From Hymenochaete sp. R1 (Eukaryota > Basidiomycota > Agaricomycetes > Hymenochaetales > Hymenochaetaceae): a DNA stretch of 64,000 nucleotides. This document shows positions 45,673 to 58,226 of the stretch, in pieces. Each line of letters opens with the position of its first letter. Position 1 is the stretch's first letter. The position numbers and the translations under genes are program-made. The DNA lies in assembly GCA_019400425.1 (NCBI GenBank), contig JAFREE010000082.1:1-64000 (forward strand). The letters are read 5' to 3'. Under the pieces are notes generated by a model. The model was not told the DNA's origin and did not search any database. It worked only from the letters and a program-made list of their open reading frames with translations.

Positions 45673-48600
45673 GCTTTCAACGAGACTTGATCTAATTTAG
45701 TTCAGCTTACCCCCAAAAGACTTAGGGATTCGACTTTGGACGATTTTGGTTTCACCGCTGACTTGCCGTAACTAGTTTGTAAATATCTTCAGTTTTCATT
45801 CATGGTCCCGTTCAAGTTTTTCGCCACATCCGCTTTTAAACTATCTTTGGGACATTTTGCATCACTCTTTCTCATTTCACAAGTCCACATTTCTTACAAT
45901 CCCTGTCTTACTTTTTACGCACCATGCAATTATTTCGAGACGTTAAATTACACTATGTTCCCCCCCTCTGAAACAGCATCGGTGCTGGTATTTAATTTAC
46001 TATAACTAAACAATTGTGAGATGCAGGAGCAGGTACAATGAAGAGGGAAAGGGGGGAATTGACTTTCTTCAATTCTGGAATGCATGAGAGTTTGGAGGTC
46101 TGTGGGTGCGAAAGCAATGCCCTGAACAAAGTTCTTTTGTCAGCCGTTCACTGTGTATTCTCATGCGCTAGTAGAACGTCAACATTGCTAAGACACTTCC
46201 TCCCCTGCGACTTGCCTATACTCCCCGATAGTCAAGGGATCAATCTCAATTTAAGTCGGTCAAACTGACACGACGTGCGAAAACAACAGCGAGGAGTCCC
46301 ATGGAGTCTTCAAGCTCTCCCCCTTTTTTTTTCTTTTCGTCGTGGTGACTCAGAAATTTAACAACCGAGACGTAAAAGAGTCACAAAATAATATGAGTCT
46401 GACATTTTCGATACGTATCACCACTGGCACGGCTTAGGACGAGGCCGAGTGTTGTTTGCCCTATCCGTGCTGAGATGTAATATCCCATTAGTTTATCGGG
46501 ATGTCTAAGCTAGACAACTGCGTTATCTGACGGAACATTGCGTGAACTACTGATACTGCTTCCGGCCGCAAAGGCTAGGTCTCTTGACACTCAGAGTTCC
46601 GAGTATGGTATGAACGAGTGCTTTCAAATGCGGCGGATTTACGGATAGCTCGACCTACGATTGCACCCGTAACGGGCAGTGGCTGCCACCTGCCCTCGCT
46701 TCTACTGCCTCCTAACTTCGACATCGCGCCTCTCTTACGCCTCTCTTCGAGAGAATTGCTGGGATCGAGGGGCAGCACCGGGGTCAATGATGGATGCCAC
46801 TTTACTACCGAGAACTTTGCAACTGTTCTTGCGAGAAAAGGGGGAGGGGGGAGGTGTACGGTCCGTCGGTACTAGGTTAAGGACGGAAGCGCGCTGAGGT
46901 GGCATTCTTGCAATGCCGATGTGAAAGAATCAAAGGCAGGAACAAACACAACCTGCATGAAGCTCTGGGCAAAAAATTTGCCCCTTCGAAACCTCCCAGG
47001 TGCAGAGTATTCCATCATAAGTCTTCAATGCCATCTTATGAACGAGATGCGCTCAGGGTCTCCTTGCGCTCGACAAAGACGTTTGCTATACGCGAAGGAG
47101 GTGGTGGCTTCTTTGCGCTTCGAAGAGATGCCACCGTGGAAATAAAGGAGAGCAAAGGTCCTTTAGTCGTGGTCCGTAGATGCCGTCTATTACATTCGAG
47201 TCCGACATCAACCTATCCATGTGAGAAAATGCACGTTTGAATGAAAGGGGGGAAATGGAGAAGGAAGGATGAATACGTACGAAGGGATCAAGCGCCACCG
47301 AGCTGATTCGAGCATGTATCTCTTCAGCCTCGCCCTTTCTTCAGTTTCTCCGTGCCATGCCAGTGTATGGCATGCCGAAGATGAAAAGTCAATAGCATTT
47401 GACTGGGAAAGAGCGATGCGATCATTGGGAGCGAGCCATTGTTTCCAACTTGAATGCATGAATATTTGAGCAACGATGCCATCTGGTGTGCTTCCAGGAC
47501 GCAGCCGGCACCGTGAAGCACGCATCCAAGCGCGAATGTTCACCCGAGGGGAAGGAAGGAGGGTGGAAAGTCCTGCAACTATCCGAGTCGGAAATAGCAT
47601 TCCCCTTTTCGTCAGGTTGTTAGAATCTCAGTGGTAAAACAAAATAAACCTTAAAATAGCAACAAGATTGCGATTGGCTTTGATGGCTCCGAGGAGCTCG
47701 CCACCTGCCCCGCTTAGCGTTCGTTCCTTCATATATTAAATGATTTCAACAAGAGTTTGAAACGTGGATTCAGTGAAATATCATACACTTGTGTTTGGCT
47801 TCTCTTGTGTCCTGTGCCCGAACGTGGTCACCGACGCGTGCGGAGAGATGGGGTTAGGCGCATATCTACCTTGACGACCACACACCGCGCCCCGTCTCCC
47901 AAGATGTGAAGAAAAGTGAAGTTGGCGCATCTTTGTCAAATCGCCTCGGAGATGGGTCAGAGCTCCAGACACCCAGGCGCTCTAAAGACGCACATTGCCG
48001 TCTATACACGACATCGCAATGTGTCCATGCCACAAACCTCTGCAGAGAAAACCGTACAGTTTCCCAATCAAGGCATCCTCCAGTTCCACATTCGCATTTG
48101 TTGCTCTCCGTCCGCGCGCACATTATGCAGCATCTGATGCAAGAGAAACAGATGCCGGATCTAGACGTAGAAGGTAGTGTCCACGAATCGGTGAGGTTGC
48201 AATGTGCGGGATAAAAGTCTGAGTGTAAAAAAAAGTATCAGTTGCCACTACCTCCATCCCCGCTATGACCCGAGTCATTGTTTAGAAGGCCACGGAGGTG
48301 TCGTGTCGTTTTACCTCTGTATCTGAAAACATAACAAAAAACGCGCCACATATGCTCTGAATTGTTGAGGAGCTATCGTTCGTTCGAGCCTGATTGATAT
48401 CTTGAGTTTTACTATAGTTATAATTTGAAATACCTTCCATACGCGAGGACCGGGTATTTCATATCTAACTTCTCCGCGCAAGGCCTGTGCGTTGAAATAA
48501 GCTTCCTCTTCCCAGTATTTTTTGATAGGCAGTGTCGAATAAGTTTAAAAAATCTAGAATTTACTGGAATGGAGCTTCTTACACGACGCAAAAGTACGAA

Positions 48601-50732
48601 TCAGAACGAGCATCGAAACTCAATTGAACTCGGCGCTTAGGGAGGCCATGGAATACAATGGCCCCTAGGGCGTGGGATGCGATAGAAGGCGGTCCGGCGA
48701 TAATGTCCAGGGGTAGGAAGTTGAGAAGGCGGGAAGCGGATGGAGGAGAACAAGACCTCTCGTAGTGGAGTCGAAGAATTGCCGTAACAACCCGGGTCGA
48801 GAGGGGCGAAAGCAGAAGTGCAAGAAAGCCTAAGATTCGATAGCAGAGGCTATCTTCCCATGTCAGAGTCTTTGTCGATGACCAAGGCAGTGGCGCACTG
48901 GAATGTCGCTGGGAGAATTATGCGAAATCGGCTAGATTACGGCTTCAGGCAGGGTGGGGACGGGGGCAGCGGGGAGGCGCGGCGGGAACTTAGCGGTGTA
49001 CGGACTGCTAGCCTAGAGGCATATTGAATAGGGAACGTGGGGTATGGGTCTGTCACGCGCGCCCATTTACGATTGTTGTCCGCTAGTTGCACCCGGACCA
49101 TGAGAAATTTTGGATTTACCTGGCTTTTGGTTTCAGGGACACCAATGCAAAGGTTAAGACGCGGTGGATTTGTTCTCGTCCGTGAACCTGTCATCAAGAA
49201 GAAGGTCGGTAAATGATTGAAGCGTGGGTCCTTTCGTGACGCCATAGAACTTCCAGGGGACACTAGAAGAACGCCGAAGACAGGAGATTCGTCGGTGAAT
49301 GTGGATTACAGGCATTTGTGACTACGTACGCGGTAGTAGCAGGTTGCGTCGAGTGTCAGTAACATCTGCCAATGGTGTACGAGCTTCCTACGCCTGGAAG
49401 AAGTCGATTGGGTGTGCGGTAAGAAGCACTGTGGGGAGTGGTCCTGATTCGCGGCACTAAATGCGCAGGGGTATGTATGACATATGCTGGTGGATACAAA
49501 CGCCGTCAGCGTGAGCCAACACGTACCAGTACTAATGTATGATAGACTCGACGAGAAAGTGCGGGCGTGTTTGTCGCCGCGAGTGGCGGGATGTGCCGAA
49601 GCTTGCCGAAGCGTCGGAGATGGCACGAGCTATGTATTACAAATCATTTAGATTGTTAGCTGCCGAGAAGCCGGTAATCGGTAAACCTCGAATGTGAAGT
49701 TCTACTTGAACTTGCGCGGGTTAAGGGGAGATTCAGTTGCTGCGGAGAAGACCATGCAAAAGCAAAGGACACTTTTCATCAAGCGTGAGATGTGCAGGAG
49801 GAAGAGAGGAGAGAGACGAGAAGGGAAAAGGTAGGGTCTAAGAGCTTGTGCCCATCCCGCCACTTCCGTTGAGATAGACGACACAATTGTATTAAGCTTC
49901 AAAGCACGGGGCTCCGCGCGCGCCTCAGTGAATGCGCATCGATCGAGATGATTTCTTCTCGATCTCCTTCAAGAGAGGGAATCAGATAGTGAAACGGAGG
50001 CTCGCCCACGCTGCTCTGGGTCGGACGATGGCCGAAGGGGGAGGGGGAGGACGAGAAACGGGATATAATGATACTGTATCAATTGTAATTCATGAAAGAG
50101 GCTGATTCGAGGACGTGGGCGACGAGATGAGGCGGCGGCGTGAGATTGAAAGGAGAGAATTGCCGGCCGACGGATGGAATGCCGTACAGAGTTTGTTGCG
50201 AGTCTGCCCCCGGTAGGCGGTTAAGGTGAGCGTTTGTTTACTTTTCCTTGCTGGTGAACGGCGAGGCTATGGAACCACTCTGAGATTTCTCTGTGGCACT
50301 GGGCAGGCTACAAAGCGTGCGATCGACTGTAAACAGATATTATAGCCAGATGTGGGAGAGAAAGAATGAGCAAAGACAAAAGGCGACGGTGCAGCAGAGC
50401 AGAGGCAACCGTACTACTACTATTACTACTCTACTCAGTCTACTGCGAAGACTAGACCACCTTCCTAATTTGTTAGCCGAACTAAAGAGTAAAAACGTAG
50501 ATTAATAGAATTAGTCAGCAAGGTTTATTTAAATAGATGGCTTAAGTCGACGACCTTTTCGAGTTTCTCCTCTGGCCGCGGACCTCTTAATCCTCCCTCT
50601 CTTCCCTTCCCCTTCACCCCTCCTCTTCTTGCCTTCGGACCACCATCATCTCCGTCACAGAAGCCTGCAGAGCATCCGGCTCCTTGTCCCCGCCTCACTT
50701 CGACACGCCGTCGTGCGCGTACTCGACGCGCC
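45673..50732. other. 5 kb region without recognisable genes
   Basis: No frame here has a recognisable domain, and I could not link the short frames by splicing. No terminal repeats or transposase/reverse-transcriptase motifs were seen. An ACT/TAC-type microsatellite is at about 50411-50440. It ends directly at the MADS-box gene start and may be its extended regulatory region or contain non-coding RNA. Confidence 0.45.
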
Positions 50733-53700
50733 ATGGGCCGCAGAAAGATTGAGATCAAACCTATCCAGGTATGGTTCACTTCCCTCGCCTTTCCTCGTCT
50801 TCCCCGTGTCTCCCCCCACTTCCTATTTTCGAGCACATTTTCGCATTTCTCGTCCTCTTTGACTCCCAGAGCCCAAAAATCTATTTGAAACATCGCTAAT
50901 ACCGTGCTTACTTCCTATGCATTTCGTCTCGTAGAATGAACGGAATCGGTCCGTTACCTTCGTCAAGGCAAGTCTCCCTTCCACCAAGTTGTGCACGGTG
51001 TTTTCGCCACTCTCCTCTACTTCACTCTTCAGAGGAACGATGAAGCGGCCACTTCCTTATTTTTATGCGCGTAGTCTAACGCCTAATTTATTTTTATACC
51101 AATTGCCTCAAGTGCATTCACAGCATATCACTGACCTTCCTCATATTTTCTTCTAAATCTTACAGAGAAAGAATGGGCTTTTCAAGAAAGCCTTTGAACT
51201 TGGTGTCCTCTGCTCAGTTGACGTCGCCGTCATTATCTTCGGTCAGTCTTCGGCTTTCTGTCCTTCTATCTCCATCTCTCACGACCTCGTTCATTCCCTT
51301 TATTGCACTGTGTTCTATTTTTATCTCACCGCACTCTCGCATCCACAACGTCACTCATCGCATCGCAAACACTGCATATCCCGCCTCTGCGGTATGTTGA
51401 AACTGCTCCTCTGTTACACTCGGCCGTATGCGATGCTCGCCACGTAAATGATGATGGTCACCGGGACTTGAAGAAGAGAGAGCCGGTCATCATGTGAAGC
51501 TTCACGAATATTGCTCGGCGGATGTGGATGGTATGGTTCAAAGGCACCTAAACGTATGTCCCCTGTTATTACTGCTACTCTATGTCCCTTCATACAGATT
51601 CCCTTGTCGTCGCTCTCACGCACCGCCGCTACCGACTTTCCCCTTTCCATCCGTCTCCAAATGTCACAAGTCAGAGCACTGACCAGATCTTCTCACGCTA
51701 CATATGTTCACGCTGCTCTTCTTGCACATCCACGCTCGTATTCCGTCTAAATGTTCTTTCGACTGAACCATCCGATGTTCACTTTGGACCATATGAATGA
51801 CATTTGCGATCTGACGGATATCACTCATCAATTCGTGGACCGGCCGTGCTTCTCGCCGCGCTCTCCGCGCCCGCATACGCCCCGCAACCCATGTCTGGCG
51901 CCCTCTCGGTTTCTGTGACTTAACGATCCTTGGGCATCGGAAACGCAATATGTTCGTTGCCCCCGAATTGACAACGGTTCGTTTCATCGGTGGTTGAACT
52001 CATAATTCGTGTCTTGCTCCGTTTCCACAATCCCGTGGCAAACATCGAATGAAACTCGACTTCTTTCTCCGCCTGCCAATTTAACTTTCGTCGAATCAAC
52101 TGGACGCCTTTGATTTGGTCTGCTCCTCGTTGCCGCGGACACCTCACCGCCGTTTGGCGATTCCGCCGATATCTCAATGTGGCGTGTGAATGAACATCAG
52201 TTCGATGGTGAAAAGGAGTCGAAGCATCCTATTGACTTCAACAAGGGCACAGGGGATGACGGGGATGTTGGACCTGAGGACGAAGAAGATGATGACGACG
52301 ATGACCCACGTCCGGGAGGCTCTGGAGCTCGGAGGTCTGGCGGCGGGGGCTCTGGAGCGGGTGCCGGTTTTGGTGGTGGCTCCAGTCAAATCCGACCTGG
52401 GCCGTCTGTGCCTAGTGGCGGGAGGACTGGAGCAAGTGGCGATGGCGGCGGGGTCGTCAGCTCGGGCTCCGGGGCCAGGTCGACTGCATTAAGCATGGGT
52501 TTTGATGTGAGTATTATGCCGGGCTCGAACAGATATCATTTTTAAGACAAGAAAACTCGCGAGTACTTTAATTTTGTTGTGTGCGCTCAACACTTGTCAT
52601 CGTCTTGAAAGTTCTGTATCTAATCCTCAAATTGATTTACTGACTTTTTTTTGTTTAGGTCGGCTACAAGCCATTATCTATGCCGTATGCCCCCTCAGTG
52701 TCACTTCCTGCCCAATCGCACCCGTCATTATCCAACCCACCCAACATTTATTCCCACTCCCCCTCGTATGGCTCGGGGCCATCGTCATCCGCCATACCGG
52801 TCTCATTAGAACGGGGTGGTGGTGGAACCCCGTCCTACGGATACGGAACTTTCGGAACGAAGAGGCAAAGGGTAGACTCAACACCGGGATACGCTGGTCC
52901 ATCTCCTTACACAATAGACAACAGTGTTCATACCGGTTATCTCCAGCATCAGTCACAGCATCAGCCTTCACAGGTGTCTCATTCGCCGCATGGACAAGAC
53001 CAAAGCGACATTTTTAGTAGTTTGGGTGCTGCTTTTAATCGTCCTACAACTTCTCCCTCATCATCGACTGGACCAGGACCTGGAAGAGGAAGACAGAGTA
53101 ACATGTACGGAACACATGGGAGTCCGGGCCCTGATCTTGCCACTCCAACGAGCGGTTCCAACACGTTCGTGGGCCTCCTTGGTAGTGGTGGAAGCGCGAG
53201 CCCCTCTGGACGGCATTCAGCGCCTGGGACCCAACAGTCAGCATTTGCTTGGCCATCTCATGGCGGCGGTCCGCCATCAGGCCCATCGCCCTCTCAGCAG
53301 CATCCACGGCCTGGGACCACTAGTGGTGGTGGTGGGGGTGGAGGAGGATCGGATACAGGATGGCTGGATTTTTTCTCTAGTGCCCCCGCCCATGCGTCCG
53401 GGGCGGGGGCTCCAGTATCTTCGGCCGCAGCCGCCTATTCTGGCACCTCCGCTCCCATGCCAGAAGCTCCTCATCGTCTAGGCAAGCGAACGAGGTCGGA
53501 ATCATTCACAGGGGAAGACATTTACGGTGACGAGGGCCATGAACATGGGAGAGGGAGGGGCCCCTTGAAGGAAGAAGAAGTGAGCGATTCGGGTCTCACG
53601 ACTGTCAGTGGGAGGGCCAGTTCTCACTCTGTGAGAACGGCAGTTGGGAGTGATCTTGAAGAGGTGTTCAAATCTGGGAGGAGTGATTCTGCAATGGGAA

Positions 53701-53847
53701 ACCCGACCGAAATCGTGAGTTTCCTTAGGACTCCTTTAAACTCGCTTTCTTGTGTTTCCGAGCGAGTCGCTAACCGGATGCCGGCACATATTGTAGATCC
53801 GACCGCAATCGCGAACACCCCAAGACGTGAGGTTGTGGTTCCCGTAA
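50733..53847 (+). CDS. RLM1: MADS-box transcription factor, RLM1/MEF2 type
   Basis: Predicted DNA-binding factor of the cell-wall-integrity MAP-kinase pathway. Seven exons (50733-50768, 50935-50967, 51166-51241, 51474-51553, 52201-52506, 52659-53714, 53797-53847) sum to 1638 nt, 545 aa. The MADS domain is complete: [50 protein letters not shown], then the MEF2-like [20 protein letters not shown]. The rest is disordered: an acidic run, Gly-rich stretches and Ser/Pro/Gln-rich segments with S-P/T-P sites. Intron 2 begins GCAAGT (GC-AG type). Intron 4 is 647 nt, ten times the local norm. The last intron is uncertain: without it the protein ends at 53852 with a different tail. Most of the protein is supported independently of these ends. 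Confidence 0.92.
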
Positions 53848-55692
53848 TGTGATAGACAGGGCGCAACCAATCACCAGCAAATCATGGCAATTGTCTGAAC
53901 CTCACCTCCAGACCTTTGTCTTTCTCCCTCTTTGACACGCATTTGACGACTTATTCTACACTTTTATTCTGCAAACTCTCAATCTCGCATCTGGACTTTG
54001 TAAAGAAACGAAGCTGTTACTCAAGCTAAGAAAGACCTATGATTCTGTTCCTTGCCCCTTTTCGACGTTTCTTGGTATATTCTTCAAAATTTTCTCGAAA
54101 AGCTTCCCGGCATTGTTGGTTTCATTAAACCATCTACCCATTCCTCTGCTTCGGCGGGGAAGTACGAATGACTTAAATCACCCCTTCCCCTGCTCCCCCT
54201 TTCTCCATCATCCTCATCGCATGTAGTGACCGGGTTTCTTGTTTATACCCTATGCTTTACCTGGGATCGATTTCTAGGGATCCCATCCCTTTCTACATCA
54301 TTTTTTTGACTTGTCATCGTTGTTTTGCTACATTGCTGTGCGTCCCATGTGGTCCTTTCTTTCCTCCGGTTTTGGCTTTCTTTCATCCTGTTCATCGTGT
54401 TCACGAATGTCCCATTGTTGTCCGTACCCCTTGTTGTTTTGCGCTTGTGGTTCGTTTTCGACTTGATGTCGGAGAGCTCTTCCAAAAGCAGAGCATACAT
54501 GTCTCGCGTAATCGGATCCTTTACGCCTCAGCTCTTTTAAGGACAGATTCGGTCGTTACTTGTCTTCATTGGGGCCCCGGAACTTTCGTTGACCAACGCG
54601 CCGATGGCGAACAGCAATATCGATCGATGCTTCAATGCTTCGTTCCTTCTGCCGTCGCTCCTCGCTCAAGACTTTGTTGCCGGTGAGAGCCGCCAACCCG
54701 TCGCCCGTCGTGCCGCTATGCTACCGACATACGTCCGTCCTCGCTGATCAAGGCTTCAGGATTGTGGGCCCCCCGTTTCTCAGACTTTTTTCTTCACCCC
54801 TTCACGAGGAAATTTAACATTTTGAAGACTTTTCCTCGTCCACCACGTCTCCGTTACGTCGCTCACGGTGGTACTAGTGCTTGTGGTGTGGCGTTGGAAT
54901 GTACGAGCCTCTTAGGGGTCACTCGGACTTTTCGAAGTAATGGACTCCTCGCGCTACCCCTTATCCTCCCATTCCTTGTACTCCCCTTCCCCTTCCATCT
55001 CTCTTACCCCTCCATTATTTTCCCAACGCTTTCCGTGCGTCTTAGAAATTATCGGACTTTTTCTTGCCATTGCATCTCGTCTAGCTTTAGTATCTTTTTT
55101 CTCCTTCAAAGACCTTTACTGTATCATCTATCGAAACAAGACTGGGAATTAAATCATTTGAATTGAAGGCGCTTCAAGCTTTTGGCCGAGTATTCAGACG
55201 ATCCCTGCATCATTTTTTGTTGGTGTGAATTTCAATAGATGTATCAACTGGTGGGGACCCTCTTCTCTTCTTGAAATCTTTCTGCTGTGCTGCATTAGAG
55301 ACGAGGCCATGCCGCTTCTACGAAAATTTACCGTTGTCCAGGTTCCTGATTCATCTGGTGAAAATGAAACCGGTGAATGAAATTAGAGACGGTGTACGAT
55401 GAATTGTGTGAAGAGCTATCCAAATGGTCGTACTGCTTTCGCATTCGGAAGTCGTTCATCCTCCAGCGGAATAAACGCGACTCTGTCAGTCTGTGTCCCC
55501 ACTCTGAGAGTTCGCGGTGAGGTAGATGCGATCTGACGATGCAATGATAATTATATGTCAAAGATAACATGACAATAGTTTGTACAAGAGGTAGAAGTAA
55601 TTGATGAAACTTGTTGAACAGACACAAATGAAAGCTGCCAGCTGTATACACTAAAGTACAATATCTCGTTGAATTTCCACGAAGTCTACCAT
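53848..55692. other. 1.8 kb convergent intergenic region
   Basis: T/C-rich 3' flank of the MADS-box gene and 3' flank of the BTB gene. Plus-strand frames here are pyrimidine-rich and have no domain. Confidence 0.45.
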
Positions 55693-56616
55693 CTACACAT
55701 CCTCCAAATCAGAGTTCAGATAGTCTGATAGCCTCCGCATCCCCGTCTGCAACCCCGAAAGAGTAAGTTTGAAGCGCTGTAAATTTGGACAACAAACATC
55801 ACAGTAAACATCGATTTCAAACAGTTCGTCTTCAATTCTTTCTGGGATGAAATTCAGATTCTCAAGTCCATACCCTGTCGGTTGCCTCTCGATCTCGACG
55901 CGTAGACAGTCCCTTAGGGCCAACCACACGGGCGCGTCCATCAGCCCCTTCTCATGTTTCCAACATTTAGGTGAGTGTTGATGGCCATAAAAGGTCAACC
56001 CCCACGATCCCGCTTGCCATGGGCCCGGTTCAAAAATATCCAACACCTTCCTCTTTCTCTCCTCGTGGAACTCTATCAGATCCAAGCTCGCATCACTGTC
56101 TAGCTTTCGAAGCTCGCGAAAGGTGTCTTCAAGGAATAAACCTCGGGTAAGAGTCGCTACTTTCGCGTTTTTCGCCTCCATGTGCCATCCAAATCGCCGT
56201 GCGAGGCCGTATCTGAGAATGGGCGAGAACGGAAGCCGATCGTCGTGGAAGAGGGAACTGGCTAGTTTCTCGCCGTTCTCGACATCGTATTTATGTGTGA
56301 GGACGACGCATAGGTCGAGAAAGTCCTCATACGAATAAGGCCAGGGTGATTCAACGAACTTGCCAGGATATAGGACGTCTAATAGTCCTTTCAGGACAAT
56401 CGCGCGTTCGGACAATGGTATAGGCTCGTCTGCTGGATCACCGTTACGAGGAAGCGAAAACATATCGCGGAAAACGACGGATGAGAGCCTGAGAATGGGC
56501 GAATGGACCTTGAAGAGTCTGCCATCACTGGACGCCAGGACAAGATCTGCGTCAGAGGATGCGTAGGATGGGTGATATGTGGGTGTTTGCTCCTTGGGTT
56601 CGGAGTCGCTATCCAT
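55693..56616 (-). CDS. BTB/POZ domain protein
   Basis: Intronless 307-aa protein. The N-terminal BTB fold is clear: DADLVLASSDGRLFKVHSPI, then LRLSSVVFRDMFSLP and PLSERAIVLKGLLDVLYPG. A helical region follows (DLCVVLTHKYDVENGEKLAS), then a C-terminal domain of about 150 residues with WHMEAKNAKVATLTRGLF and a Cys pair in YCDVCCPN. This architecture is abundant and lineage-expanded in Agaricomycetes. BTB domains dimerise and can link to Cul3 ligases. No kelch or zinc-finger partner domain is visible, so the role is open. Confidence 0.88.
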   Translation of the reverse strand: MDSDSEPKEQTPTYHPSYASSDADLVLASSDGRLFKVHSPILRLSSVVFRDMFSLPRNGDPADEPIPLSERAIVLKGLLDVLYPGKFVESPWPYSYEDFLDLCVVLTHKYDVENGEKLASSLFHDDRLPFSPILRYGLARRFGWHMEAKNAKVATLTRGLFLEDTFRELRKLDSDASLDLIEFHEERKRKVLDIFEPGPWQAGSWGLTFYGHQHSPKCWKHEKGLMDAPVWLALRDCLRVEIERQPTGYGLENLNFIPERIEDELFEIDVYCDVCCPNLQRFKLTLSGLQTGMRRLSDYLNSDLEDV

Positions 56617-58226
56617 TTGTTCACGGTAGAGCTGCAGGTAGAGAGCTAGTGTCAGTTGAAGGTAAGAAGGTAAGATGCACGAGCACCTAGCGGGACACTA
56701 ACCAATCATGAGGTTATCTATACCTATGACGCGCATCGGGCGTCAAAAACCCGTGGTCCCGGTCACACAGTCACACATGGTGTCACGGTCCAGTCCAATG
56801 AGATCAATTCATTACCGGGACTGTTTCGCAACACAAATGCACAGTTTGAAGAGATAAACTACTATCGTACTTACAGGATCTTCTAAGAAAATGAGCTTAA
56901 TCCTTGTTGAAGATATTTGTCGGCCTCGACTCTAAGTCCGGATCAGTTTTGACTGACTTAGACGTTGTTGATTCTCACGTGCTTCTGCACTTTTTTTTTA
57001 TTTCGTTCTCTCGTTCAAGTTTCAAACACTTCAGCTCTCTACCACCGTATTATCCAGAGCGGCCGGCTGAGGTGAGTATTCTATACTGCCATAGTTTTAT
57101 ATTCTAGTTGCTGACTCATATACACCATAGTTATCTGTCTCTACAGGTAAAAAGAGTTGTCTACTATGATACATGTATCCACCCTAAAAGGTTGCACACA
57201 TTGTATCGAATCGTCCTCGAAAAACCCCGCCTCATTGTTGGTTTTACCGTCTCAAAGTACGAACGGCGCTTCTTCAGGAGATGCCGAGTGCATCATATGG
57301 CAGGCTTTATTTACTTTGCGTAGAGTGAAGGACGCGAATAGTTCTATGCGATGAAGTCTTGGACCAAAGTTCAGTGGATGGACACTGTGGATACCTACCG
57401 AGTCTCCTCACACACGACGATTTAGGAGCCCTGACGTATTGGAGCCAATGGAACTTCTAGATAGTCAGACAGGATCTCGAGAGCGGTAGATGAAAATATA
57501 GATGAGCATGAGAATGCTCTACAAGATACGAGAGCGGAACACAAGTCACAGGCATTGCGTTCATCAGAATCATCGCATCATGCTGGTAAGTCGTCATTAT
57601 TCGTGCTGCCAGCTTGGCCACAAAAAGAACGCCATTTAAAATCATTGGTAAGCACTCGCATGCTCAACTTCAATCGCCCCTCCGGTATCTTCGAGTTCAA
57701 TTCAAATAGTCTATTGGGTACTACGTTGCCGACGTGATCATCATCGTCAACTGTGATATCACCTCCCCGTTCTGCTGCTAGGAGTCACGTCTGTCTTCTC
57801 GTGGAACAATGAATGGATATCCTTGTCATCGTTTCAGGCATACTCCGGCGAATCCATGACCTCTCGCTGAGAGAAAAGGGGATGATCCCTGGCCATTTGG
57901 TCCGCTGTACGCGAAACCTTGTTTGTGAGCAACTAAACTCACAGGCAGGAGAGGCGGAGGATCGGTGGTGATGATTTCGGACAAAACATCATATGAATCG
58001 TGAGATATGCCCATCGAATATAATACAATGGAAGTGCGCACTGACGCATGTTTACAGGTCATAGTTACTGGCTTGGGAATAACGTAAAAAAAATTCACCC
58101 ACAACGTGCTGGTGATGAAGATAGGTAGATTATCGCCACTGGTATTCGTCCGCTACTTGTGACTTGTCAAGGAATATATAGCTATGAATTCAACGCATGA
58201 TGTCGTTAGCACGCCTATCGCACATG
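56617..58226. other. 1.6 kb intergenic region
   Basis: Promoter side of the BTB gene and 3' side of the next minus-strand gene. Short frames only. No element recognised beyond a T run near 56993-57000. Confidence 0.45.

Noticed and set aside
46575..49630. Overlapping short frames on both strands in the gene-free region
   Set aside because: None exceeds about 130 codons, none shows a domain or signal peptide followed by conserved sequence, and they overlap each other.
53850..55160. Several plus-strand frames of 60-145 codons
   Set aside because: Pyrimidine-rich sequence that opens frames by composition; no domain, no splice pattern, located in the 3' flank of the MADS-box gene.
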